Source of the DNA: Clostridiales bacterium
GTDB taxonomy: Bacteria; Bacillota; Clostridia; Oscillospirales; Acutalibacteraceae
Direction of reading: 5' to 3'
DNA length: 5,156 bases
NCBI GenBank assembly: GCA_021200075.1
Contig: JAJQGZ010000126.1
Location: 1 to 5,156 of the forward strand
In this document: in pieces, positions 1 to 5,156 of the stretch
Layout: the number at the start of each line of letters is the position of its first letter
How positions within the stretch are numbered: position 1 is the first letter of the stretch
Translations under genes and position numbers: made by a program
Notes under the pieces: generated by a model
Told to the model about the DNA's origin: nothing
Databases searched by the model: none
The model's input: only the letters and a program-made list of their open reading frames with translations

Positions 1-47
1 CATGTTACCATATCCGACATATTATCCGCCCGCCGTATTTGAGTAAA

Positions 48-85
48 AATAAATGTCGGAGCAATATACCCCCCCGACATTTATT
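48..85 (-). terminator. Rho-independent terminator of the ddl-argS-radical SAM operon
   Basis: Reading the minus strand, a 12-bp perfect stem is formed by bases 85-74 (AATAAATGTCGG) and 59-48 (CCGACATTTATT), with a 14-base loop. The end of the stem runs into a short T-rich tract (TTATTTTTA). It begins 10 bases after the stop codon of the radical SAM gene and is the only strong terminator on this strand between the ddl promoter and the left edge, so it probably ends the whole four-gene unit. The U-tract is short, but the long stem compensates. Confidence 0.82.
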
Positions 86-95
86 ACAGAACTTT

Positions 96-1505
96 TTATT
101 TACTGCTGTTATCGGATAAGTTATTATCACGATGATATTGGGTGTACGGATTGAAGCGTTCTTTTTCCTCCCAAATTTCCTTGGCCTTGGGCGCCCAATT
201 TTTTGCGTACAAATCGCATTTTGAACAAATCTCCTCGGCACTTTCCTCGCAAGCAAGATTGGTTGACTTTGCACAGGTTTTGCCGATTATATTCCTCAAC
301 TCCTGCGGATTTTCCAGCATCGGGCAGGGACGGAGCATATTGTCATTAAACGGCTGACCCTTGTAATATTCTTTGAAAAGCGGCGACTTGAGACATTCAA
401 GCACGCTTTTTTCTTTTATATTGGAGTCGGAATAATGTATGAACACGCACGGCTCCGCATCACCACGAGAATTGATGTGAAAATAATTTCTTCCTCCGGC
501 AATGCAACCGCCGACAAATTCACCGTCGTTTTGAAAATCCACGGTAAAAATCGGCTTGCCCGTCTTTGAATTTCTGTTATCCCTGATTTTGTGGTAAACA
601 TATTCACGCTGTTCGGGAGAAAGAAGCAGGCTTGTGTCGGCGTCATGACCGACCGGCATATAATGGAAATACCAGGCGTACCTTGCGCCGTTTTCTATCA
701 TAAAATCATAAAATTCATCTGATGTTACAGCCTTGTAATTCTCGCTTGTGTAACATACGGAAGTGCCGAAAAGGCATTTGTGCTTTTTCAAAAGCTTCAT
801 AGCATCGAGCGTTTTTGCATATGCGCCGCTACCCCGCCTGCTGTCGTTGGTTTCCTCGCTGCCCTCTACGGAAATTGCGAGAGCTAAATTACCGCACTCT
901 TTCATGTCCTCGCAGAACTTATCGTCAACAAGAGTTGCATTCGTAAAAGAAAGGAACAGGCAATCGGGATTTTCCCTTGCGAGAGTGAGTATGTCGTCCT
1001 TACGAATGAGCGGTTCGCCGCCGGTGAACATATAAAAATGCGTGCCGAGTTCCTTTGCCTGGCTTATAACCCTGCACATATCGTCAAGTGAAAGGTTCGA
1101 TTTATTTCCGTATTCCGCCGCCCAGCAACCCTTGCATTTCATATTACAGGCGGAGGTGGGATCCATAAGAATTACCCACGGAATATTACACCCCTCAACC
1201 TCTCTCCTGCTGCGGACTGATGATGTGCCGATAAGACCCAAGTCGATACCGAAAGTAAGTATCGCTTTCCTGAGCAAATCGGAATCGACCTCTTCAATCC
1301 CCCTGAAAAGGAAGCTGTGCCAGATATTGCTTTCATCCGAAATGATTTCTATAGGCTTTGTAAATGTGCTTTCGGGGTACATTTTGCCTGCAAACAGCTT
1401 TGCCGTTTTAACAATTTTAAGCATTTTTTTTTGCGGATTTTTATAAATGTACCTAAAAAGTCTGTTACCGATAAAGTGCAAACCTTTACTTTTTGCCTGT
1501 GCCAT
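96..1505 (-). CDS. Radical SAM protein with SPASM-like cysteine-rich C-terminus, substrate unknown
   Basis: The 469-residue product is a radical SAM enzyme. It carries the CxxxCxxC motif for the SAM-binding 4Fe-4S cluster (C120, C124, C127, in the context DPTSACNMKCKGCWAAEYG) and the GGEP motif (162-165) that contacts SAM. The C-terminal third has a SPASM-like pattern, C334-x2-G...G348-x4-C353, followed by C394, C411, C419, C427 and C430, which could hold auxiliary clusters. An N-terminal, mostly helical segment of about 105 residues precedes the radical SAM barrel. I recognise it as a conserved clostridial family in the broad COG0535 group, but know of no proven reaction. The start is supported by AGGAG at 1516-1512, six bases upstream and directly behind the argS stop. 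It is the last gene of the operon, and no precursor peptide is seen nearby. An A9 run covers codons 25-28. A cytosolic location is expected, as there is no signal peptide. Confidence 0.9.
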   Translation of the reverse strand: MAQAKSKGLHFIGNRLFRYIYKNPQKKMLKIVKTAKLFAGKMYPESTFTKPIEIISDESNIWHSFLFRGIEEVDSDLLRKAILTFGIDLGLIGTSSVRSRREVEGCNIPWVILMDPTSACNMKCKGCWAAEYGNKSNLSLDDMCRVISQAKELGTHFYMFTGGEPLIRKDDILTLARENPDCLFLSFTNATLVDDKFCEDMKECGNLALAISVEGSEETNDSRRGSGAYAKTLDAMKLLKKHKCLFGTSVCYTSENYKAVTSDEFYDFMIENGARYAWYFHYMPVGHDADTSLLLSPEQREYVYHKIRDNRNSKTGKPIFTVDFQNDGEFVGGCIAGGRNYFHINSRGDAEPCVFIHYSDSNIKEKSVLECLKSPLFKEYYKGQPFNDNMLRPCPMLENPQELRNIIGKTCAKSTNLACEESAEEICSKCDLYAKNWAPKAKEIWEEKERFNPYTQYHRDNNLSDNSSK

Positions 1506-1511
1506 TATTTA

Positions 1512-1518
1512 CTCCTTT
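1512..1518 (-). promoter_or_regulatory. Ribosome binding site of the radical SAM gene, overlapping the argS stop
   Basis: On the minus strand the argS stop codon TAA (1519-1517) is continuous with AGGAG, giving TAAAGGAG. Six bases then separate it from the ATG at 1505-1503. A ribosome ending argS would sit on this site, so the two genes are probably translationally coupled. Confidence 0.8.
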
Positions 1519-3205
1519 ACATAACCTCGGGAGCGGTTATTTTAAGCATTGTAAGAATGTTTTTAATAGTATCTTTTACCGCCGTGCAGAGATACAGTCT
1601 TGCCTGCATAAGCCCCTCGTCGTCGGTCATTATCCTATGAGCGTTATAAAACTTATGAAAAAGAGTGGCAAGCTCGATTACATAATGCGTAATCTTTGCA
1701 GGGTCATAGGCTTTAGCCGCCGATACAATTTCGTCGGTAAGCATTGAAAGGTGGCGGATAAGATTCTTTTCTTCCTCACTGCAAAGCATAGCAAGCTCGT
1801 CGTCGGTGGGAGCTCTGAGTGCCACGCCGCTGTTTTGCGCTTTTTTGAGAACCGAGCATATCCTTGCGTGCGCATACTGAACATAGTAAACCGGATTTTC
1901 GCTTGTATTCTTAGCCGCAAGCTCAAGGTCGAAATCAAAATGAGAATTAGGCTCACGCAAATTAAAGAAAAATCTTGCCGCATCAAGCGGAATTTCCTCA
2001 ATCAGAGTATTGAGTGTTATCGCCTTGCCCGAACGCTTTGAAAGTTTGATAGTCTCGCCGTCCCTGACAAGCCGAACCATTTGCATAATAACCACATCGA
2101 GCCTTGAGGCGTCAAGACCGAGTGCGGTGAGAGCCGCTTTCATTCTCGGAACATAACCGTGGTGATCGGCGCCGAGTACATCGACAGCCTTATCGTACCC
2201 TCTGGTTACAAGCTTATTATAATGATAGGCAATATCCGGCACGATATAAGTCGGCAGACCGTTTGCACGGATAAGAACTATATCCTTATCATTGCCGAAT
2301 TGAGACGCTTTGAACCACAATGCTCCGTCCGCTTCATAGGTTACGCCCTTTTCTTTAAGCGCATTTATTACCCTATCGACCGAGTCGTCGTTATGAAGCG
2401 AGGATTCCCTGAACCAATTGTCATATGTTATCCTATACTTTTTAAGGTCTCTTTCAAGACCGTCAATATTCTTGGGAAGAGCAAAATCGACAAGCACTTT
2501 CCTGCGTTCGGATGATTCCGAATTAACATATTTATTGCCGTATTCTTTTATAAAATTCTCTGCATGTTCGGTAATATCCGCACCGTGATAAGCGTCCTCC
2601 GGCATTTCAACACTGCTGTCAAAATGCTGTAAATATCTTACCTCGAGAGAAAGAGCAAATTTTTCAATCTGATTGCCGGCATCGTTTACATAAAACTCAC
2701 GGCTGACGCTGTACCCCGCCCTTTCAAGCACGGCGGAAAGGCAGTCGCCTATCGCTCCGCCCCTTGCGTTGCCGATATGCATCGGCCCCGTAGGATTGGC
2801 TGAAACAAATTCTACAATAATCTTTTTGCCCTGTCCGTAATCGGAGCTGCCGTAATCCTCGCCGCAGGCAAAAACATCCCTTAATATCTGCGTATAATAT
2901 TTTTGAGATAAAAAGAAATTTAAAAATCCCGCACCGGCAACCTTTACCCTGTCAAAAAGAGTATCGCTCAAATCAATATGAGAAATTATACTGTCGGCTA
3001 TCATTCTCGGCGAAGCCTTAAACACTCTTGCGCCCGCCATTGCCGCATTTGACGAATAATCGCCGTTTTCCTTATTAGCCGGAACTTCTATTATAAAATC
3101 GGGAAGCTGAGCCTGGGCAAGCTCGCCTGCTTCAATAGCTTCAAGCATAGCCGATTTGATTTTTTCCCTTAATATATTTTCGGTTTGTTTAACTATTTTA
3201 GACAT
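1517..3205 (-). CDS. argS: Arginyl-tRNA synthetase
   Basis: This is a class I aminoacyl-tRNA synthetase that attaches arginine to tRNA-Arg in the cytosol, using ATP; ArgRS needs the tRNA for amino-acid activation. The product is 562 residues, a normal length. The N-terminal additional domain that contacts the tRNA elbow covers about residues 1-100, with the family signature ENGDYSSNAA at 46-55. The HIGH motif is HIGN (143-146) within SANPTGPMHIGNARGG. The KMSK loop is KLSKRSG (387-393), followed by KAITL. The DALR-type anticodon-binding domain covers about 435-562, with YVQYAHARI at 441-449 and the characteristic C-terminal ending TAPEVM. The ATG at 3205 is preceded by AGGAG seven bases upstream, partly formed by the stop codon of the DUF1934 gene. 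No T-box is seen upstream, so control by uncharged tRNA is not indicated. No defects are apparent. Confidence 0.98.
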   Translation of the reverse strand: MSKIVKQTENILREKIKSAMLEAIEAGELAQAQLPDFIIEVPANKENGDYSSNAAMAGARVFKASPRMIADSIISHIDLSDTLFDRVKVAGAGFLNFFLSQKYYTQILRDVFACGEDYGSSDYGQGKKIIVEFVSANPTGPMHIGNARGGAIGDCLSAVLERAGYSVSREFYVNDAGNQIEKFALSLEVRYLQHFDSSVEMPEDAYHGADITEHAENFIKEYGNKYVNSESSERRKVLVDFALPKNIDGLERDLKKYRITYDNWFRESSLHNDDSVDRVINALKEKGVTYEADGALWFKASQFGNDKDIVLIRANGLPTYIVPDIAYHYNKLVTRGYDKAVDVLGADHHGYVPRMKAALTALGLDASRLDVVIMQMVRLVRDGETIKLSKRSGKAITLNTLIEEIPLDAARFFFNLREPNSHFDFDLELAAKNTSENPVYYVQYAHARICSVLKKAQNSGVALRAPTDDELAMLCSEEEKNLIRHLSMLTDEIVSAAKAYDPAKITHYVIELATLFHKFYNAHRIMTDDEGLMQARLYLCTAVKDTIKNILTMLKITAPEVM

Positions 3206-3212
3206 TGTTCTA

Positions 3213-3218
3213 CTCCTA
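3213..3218 (-). promoter_or_regulatory. argS ribosome binding site made from the upstream stop codon
   Basis: On the minus strand TAGGAG spans 3218-3213. Its first three bases are the TAG stop of the DUF1934 gene, and AGGAG is the Shine-Dalgarno for argS, seven bases before its ATG at 3205. Termination of the first gene therefore occurs exactly on the initiation site of the second, which argues for coupled translation and confirms the argS start. Confidence 0.8.
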
Positions 3219-3638
3219 ATTGCCTGTGTATTTTACCTCGACCTCATTGCGGGAAGCGAGCGCACCGTTAAAATCTATATCATAGCAAAAAACAAATTTA
3301 CCGCCGTTATCGGTAACTTCAATTTCTATATTATGCCCTGCTATCCCCATAAGTAATTCACCGTATTCGGTGGCATAGGTGCAGAGATTACGCTTTGACC
3401 TTTCTATAATCATCCGTGTGGGATAAGCGCCGTTTCTCGTCATTTCAACAGAGCTTTCGTCACGCAAAATATCAAGCGTAACATCAGTCGGCGAAAGAGG
3501 TGATTCGTGCTGTTCGGTATATTTTATTATGTATCGGTCTTCAAGCTCCTCAACAGTACCTACGGTGGTAAGCTGAATCTCGTCCTTTTGCCCTCCGGCT
3601 CTTTGCGTTCCCGTTATTTCCAAAAGCATTTTTCCCAT
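3216..3638 (-). CDS. DUF1934 (YwiB-like) beta-barrel protein
   Basis: The 140-residue product belongs to the DUF1934 family (B. subtilis YwiB), small cytosolic proteins with a lipocalin-like (calycin) beta-barrel fold and no established function. Family features are YIIKYTEQ at 36-43 (usual Y-x-I-x-Y-x-E), VEMTRNG at 64-70, TEYGELLMGI at 90-99, NGGKFVFCYDIDFNGA at 111-126 and the end ASRNEVEVKY. Length is typical, with no signal peptide or membrane segment. It lies 10 bases before argS, a linkage also known from B. subtilis (argS-ywiB), which suggests a link to translation or simply conserved co-transcription. The start is uncertain. The ATG at 3638 has AAAGGA only two bases upstream, while the ATG at 3629 (codon 4, giving MLLEITGTQ) lies 11 bases from it. 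I keep the longer form, but the shorter one may be used. Confidence 0.88.
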   Translation of the reverse strand: MGKMLLEITGTQRAGGQKDEIQLTTVGTVEELEDRYIIKYTEQHESPLSPTDVTLDILRDESSVEMTRNGAYPTRMIIERSKRNLCTYATEYGELLMGIAGHNIEIEVTDNGGKFVFCYDIDFNGALASRNEVEVKYTGN

Positions 3639-3640
3639 AA

Positions 3641-3646
3641 TCCTTT
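3641..3646 (-). promoter_or_regulatory. Ribosome binding site of the DUF1934 gene, oddly placed
   Basis: AAAGGA on the minus strand (3646-3641) is the only Shine-Dalgarno-like sequence in the 15-base gap after ddl. It is two bases from the first ATG (3638) and 11 from the second in-frame ATG (3629). Neither spacing is ideal. The second is the more usual geometry, so true initiation may be three codons downstream of the annotated start. Confidence 0.55.
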
Positions 3647-3653
3647 AATCGTA

Positions 3654-4715
3654 TTAAAATTTCCTTTCCAGTGCAAGGGAGATAAATTTGTCTATAAGCT
3701 CACGGTACGGCACGCCAACCGCTTCAAAGAGCTTTGGGTACATACTGATAGGAGTTTGACCCGGAATAGTATTTATCTCGTTAAAAAGCACCCTGCCGTC
3801 AGACTTTGTAACAAAAAAGTCCACTCTTGAAAGTCCCTCACAACCGAGAGCCTTATATGCCTTTACCGCCTGTGTGCGTACTTCTTCACGCTTTTCCGGC
3901 GGTGTTAAAGCAGGTATCAGCGTTTGAGACTGAGGATTATTGTATTTAGCGTCAAAATCATAAAATTCCGCCGCAGCGAGTATCTGCCCAACCTCTGCGG
4001 CTATCGGCTCGTCATTTCCGAGAACGGCACATTCAATCTCTGCCCCGTCGATAAATTCTTCAAGAACCACTTTTTTGTCCTCTTTAAACGCCTTATCCAA
4101 AGCTGCCGCAAGCTCCTCGGCGGTTTGCGCCTTTGATATACCGACTGACGAACCTGCGTTTGCCGGCTTTACAAATATCGGCAATGAGAGCTTTTTAATT
4201 GCATAATCAATGCACTGCTCGGGATTTTTTGTATAATCATATTTTGTAAACGAACACCATTTCGCCTGCTCGATACCTACAGCGTCGGCAACGGCATTTG
4301 TAAACGCCTTATCCATACACACACCCGAAGAAGTTGAGTCACAGCCGACAAACGGAATTTTCGCAAGCTGGAGAAGACCTTGGATTGTTCCGTCCTCTCC
4401 GTTTTTGCCGTGAAGCACCGGGAATACGACATCAAGTTTTATTATCTCGGCCTGAGAAGTAATCAAACCGTGAACCGATGAATCGGGCGATATAAAAGCA
4501 GGCACAAGGCTCGGCGATTTAAGCCATTCGTCATTTTCAAGCAAATCTATGTTATCATTAAAAATATACCATTTACCAAGCTTTGTTATGCCGATAAGGA
4601 CAATATTATATTTCTCATAATCAATATTTTTTATAATTCCCTTTGCGGAAATGCAGCTTATATCATGCTCGGAGGACGCACCGCCGAAAATGATACCGAG
4701 AGTTATTTTGCTCAT
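3654..4715 (-). CDS. ddl: D-alanine--D-alanine ligase
   Basis: This ATP-grasp ligase joins two D-alanines in the cytosol to give the dipeptide that MurF adds to the peptidoglycan precursor. The product is 353 residues, a normal length. The N-terminal domain has FGGASSEHDIS (10-20), with E16 matching the catalytic glutamate of E. coli DdlB (E15). LHGKNGEDGTIQG (101-113) and SGVCMDK (130-136) are family signatures. The ATP-grasp core has KPANAGSSVG (183-192), including the serine equivalent to DdlB S150. K257-Y258 in the omega loop corresponds to DdlB K215-Y216, which favours D-Ala-D-Ala over the D-lactate ligases of VanA type. RVDFF (297-301) and NEINTIPG (312-319) carry Mg-binding residues. 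Residue 320 is Gln, where Phe or Met is common. The start is supported by AAAGGAG at 4729-4723, seven bases upstream. It is the first gene of the operon and has its own promoter. Confidence 0.97.
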   Translation of the reverse strand: MSKITLGIIFGGASSEHDISCISAKGIIKNIDYEKYNIVLIGITKLGKWYIFNDNIDLLENDEWLKSPSLVPAFISPDSSVHGLITSQAEIIKLDVVFPVLHGKNGEDGTIQGLLQLAKIPFVGCDSTSSGVCMDKAFTNAVADAVGIEQAKWCSFTKYDYTKNPEQCIDYAIKKLSLPIFVKPANAGSSVGISKAQTAEELAAALDKAFKEDKKVVLEEFIDGAEIECAVLGNDEPIAAEVGQILAAAEFYDFDAKYNNPQSQTLIPALTPPEKREEVRTQAVKAYKALGCEGLSRVDFFVTKSDGRVLFNEINTIPGQTPISMYPKLFEAVGVPYRELIDKFISLALERKF

Positions 4716-4722
4716 ATGAGGT

Positions 4723-4729
4723 CTCCTTT
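4723..4729 (-). promoter_or_regulatory. ddl ribosome binding site
   Basis: AAAGGAG on the minus strand (4729-4723) lies seven bases before the ATG at 4715 and fixes the start of ddl. A small hairpin, TGCG-ATTA-CGCA (4744-4733), sits three bases upstream of it, too weak to call regulatory. Confidence 0.85.
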
Positions 4730-4807
4730 AATTGCGTAATCGCAGTTTCAGCAACGGATTTTCACGCATATTTCCGCCGAAACGGATACGACCGCACTAT
4801 CTATAAT

Positions 4808-4836
4808 ATTGTATCACAACATTTAATAATAATCAA
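4808..4836 (-). promoter_or_regulatory. Sigma-A-type promoter of the ddl operon
   Basis: On the minus strand the -35 box TTGATT (4836-4831) and the -10 box TACAAT (4813-4808) are separated by exactly 17 bases, each with at most two differences from consensus. Upstream lies A/T-rich DNA that could serve as an UP element. Transcription would start near 4801, giving a leader of about 85 bases before ddl. That leader is too short for a T-box and shows only short hairpins (for example TCCG-TTTCGG-CGGA at 4786-4773). Confidence 0.75.
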
Positions 4837-4884
4837 CAGATTAATATTTATTATTTCAACATAATATCATCGGTAAATTCCCGT

Positions 4885-4897
4885 TTTTACAGTAAAA
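4885..4897. promoter_or_regulatory. 13-bp perfect dyad upstream of the ddl promoter
   Basis: TTTTAC-A-GTAAAA is a perfect inverted repeat with a one-base centre, lying about 48 bases upstream of the ddl -35 box. Its size and symmetry would suit a dimeric repressor or activator, but the region is A/T-rich and such dyads arise by chance. No specific regulator is recognised. Confidence 0.2.
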
Positions 4898-4919
4898 CCG
4901 AATTTTAAAATATCAATTC

Positions 4920-4956
4920 AAAAGTCCCGAGAAGATCAAACTCTCGGGACTTTTTT
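4920..4956. terminator. Strong stem-loop, potentially bidirectional terminator
   Basis: GTCCCGAGA (4924-4932) pairs perfectly with TCTCGGGAC (4942-4950) around a nine-base loop, and flanking AAAA/TTTT extends the stem. On the plus strand it is followed by six T residues (4951-4956), a classical intrinsic terminator. On the minus strand the tail is TTTTGAATT, weaker but usable. No gene in the window clearly ends here. It may end a minus-strand transcript entering from the right, or a short plus-strand RNA from the ddl upstream region. Confidence 0.75.
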
Positions 4957-4979
4957 GCGTTTTAATATTTTATGGACAA

Positions 4980-5005
4980 CACTCGCCTCCTGCGTGTGGA
5001 GAGGG
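4980..5005 (+). promoter_or_regulatory. Hairpin with anti-Shine-Dalgarno loop next to GGAGAGGG
   Basis: CACTCGC (4980-4986) and GCGTGTG (4992-4998) form a stem with six of seven pairs and a five-base loop CTCCT. The loop is complementary to a Shine-Dalgarno, and GGAGAGGG follows at once (4998-5005). In an alternative fold, CTCC (4987-4990) pairs with GGAG (4998-5001) and masks it. This looks like a structured 5' leader controlling translation of the frame at 5013, though no plus-strand promoter is clear. Pairings are read directly; function is inferred. Confidence 0.35.
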
Positions 5006-5012
5006 TATTATA

Positions 5013-5105
5013 ATTGAGTTAATATCAAATATAGCTAGCTTAATAAGCTCGCTGTTAACGCTAATAACGGCAATAATTGCTTACAAGTTAGCTAAATCAA
5101 AGTAG
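5013..5105 (+). CDS. Possible 30-residue hydrophobic membrane peptide (type I toxin-like), unusual start
   Basis: Starting at ATT (5013), the frame reads 30 codons to TAG. E2 is followed by about 21 uncharged, mostly Ile/Leu/Ala/Ser/Thr residues (LISNIASLISSLLTLITAII, then AY), then the basic tail KLAKSK. One membrane helix with a lysine tail is the layout of type I toxin peptides and small holin-like peptides of Firmicutes. GGAGAGGG (4998-5005) ends seven bases before ATT. Against it, there is no ATG, GTG or TTG in frame after the motif; ATT and ATA are very rare starts. A different-frame ATG at 4972 encodes MDNTRLLRVERVL and stops at 5013, so either a single-base indel has split one longer frame, or this is a leader peptide ending at the start site. 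The frame could also be chance in A/T-rich DNA. Confidence 0.3.
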   Translation: MELISNIASLISSLLTLITAIIAYKLAKSK

Positions 5106-5156
5106 TACTGTGTATCGTCTAAAACTTTATGAATAGTTTTTATCGTTGTGTAATTT

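Larger units (their letters stand above)
4716..5156. other. Intergenic region upstream of ddl, without a conventional gene
   Basis: These 441 bases hold, from left to right, the ddl leader and ribosome binding site, the minus-strand promoter, an A/T-rich stretch with a 13-bp dyad, the stem-loop at 4920-4956, and the hairpin and hydrophobic frame at 4980-5105. From 5106 to the right edge I see only A/T-rich DNA with a weak AAAACT...AGTTTT inverted repeat (5120-5139) and no supportable gene. No tRNA, riboswitch, insertion sequence or CRISPR repeat is recognisable. Confidence 0.7.

Noticed and set aside
5..274. Minus-strand 89-codon ORF overlapping the end of the radical SAM gene
   Set aside because: It runs through the operon terminator in another frame of a well-supported gene, and its composition is unlike a real protein.
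1042..1446. Plus-strand 134-codon ORF opposite the radical SAM gene
   Set aside because: It is antisense to an unmistakable coding region with conserved motifs and has no recognisable domain, so it is a shadow frame.
3654..4715. Vancomycin-resistance (VanA/VanG-like) D-lactate or D-serine ligase
   Set aside because: The Lys-Tyr pair at 257-258 matches the D-Ala-specific ligases, and no vanH, vanX, vanT or vanRS genes are adjacent.
4716..4801. T-box or other riboswitch in the ddl/argS operon leader
   Set aside because: The leader is only about 85 bases, lacks the T-box AGGGTGG-type sequence and has no terminator before ddl.
4972..5013. Plus-strand 13-codon ORF MDNTRLLRVERVL as an independent gene
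   Set aside because: There is no Shine-Dalgarno before its ATG and it is too short to support alone. It is kept only as part of the small-peptide finding.
5037..5049. AGCTT-AAT-AAGCT inverted repeat
   Set aside because: A five-base A/T-rich stem inside the hydrophobic frame is well within chance and has no T-tract or flanking repeat.
5081..5155. Minus-strand open frame entering from the right edge, 24 codons ending in ...YYFDLANL
   Set aside because: An open frame this short is likely by chance in A/T-rich DNA. No family is recognisable, and it overlaps the plus-strand hydrophobic frame. Sequence to the right would be needed to call it the end of a gene.
1..5156. CRISPR array, insertion sequence, prophage or integration site
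   Set aside because: No spaced direct repeats, transposase, terminal inverted repeats, tRNA gene or phage genes are visible.

Overview
The window looks like an ordinary chromosomal segment of a low- to mid-GC Gram-positive bacterium. Class Clostridia (Oscillospirales/Ruminococcaceae-like) is my best guess. The reasons are strong AGGAG-type ribosome binding sites, AT-rich intergenic DNA, a YwiB/DUF1934 gene next to argS (a Firmicutes linkage), and a radical SAM protein of a type I know mainly from clostridia. The genus cannot be fixed from the sequence alone.

Layout: four genes lie head to tail on the minus strand and fill 96-4715. In transcription order they are D-alanine--D-alanine ligase (ddl, 4715-3654), a DUF1934/YwiB-like beta-barrel protein (3638-3216), arginyl-tRNA synthetase (argS, 3205-1517) and an uncharacterised radical SAM protein with a SPASM-like cysteine-rich C-terminus (1505-96). 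The gaps are only 15, 10 and 11 bases, and no terminator is visible between genes. The stop codons of the DUF1934 gene and of argS lie against or inside the next gene's Shine-Dalgarno sequence. A good sigma-A-type promoter (TTGATT, 17 bases, TACAAT) sits upstream of ddl, and a 12-bp stem terminator lies just past the radical SAM gene, so the window appears to hold one complete four-gene transcription unit.

How the genes fit together: ddl makes the D-Ala-D-Ala dipeptide for peptidoglycan and argS charges tRNA-Arg, both housekeeping. DUF1934 is a conserved argS neighbour of unknown role. The radical SAM enzyme has intact iron-sulfur motifs, but its substrate is unknown and no RiPP precursor is visible beside it.

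The right end (4716-5156) has no conventional gene. It holds the ddl promoter and leader, an AT-rich stretch with a 13-bp dyad, a strong stem-loop usable as a terminator on either strand (4920-4956), and then on the plus strand a hairpin with an anti-Shine-Dalgarno loop, a GGAGAGGG motif and a 30-codon frame for a hydrophobic peptide with a lysine-rich tail. That last element resembles small membrane peptides of type I toxin loci, but it lacks an ATG/GTG/TTG start. It is the most interesting and least certain item here.
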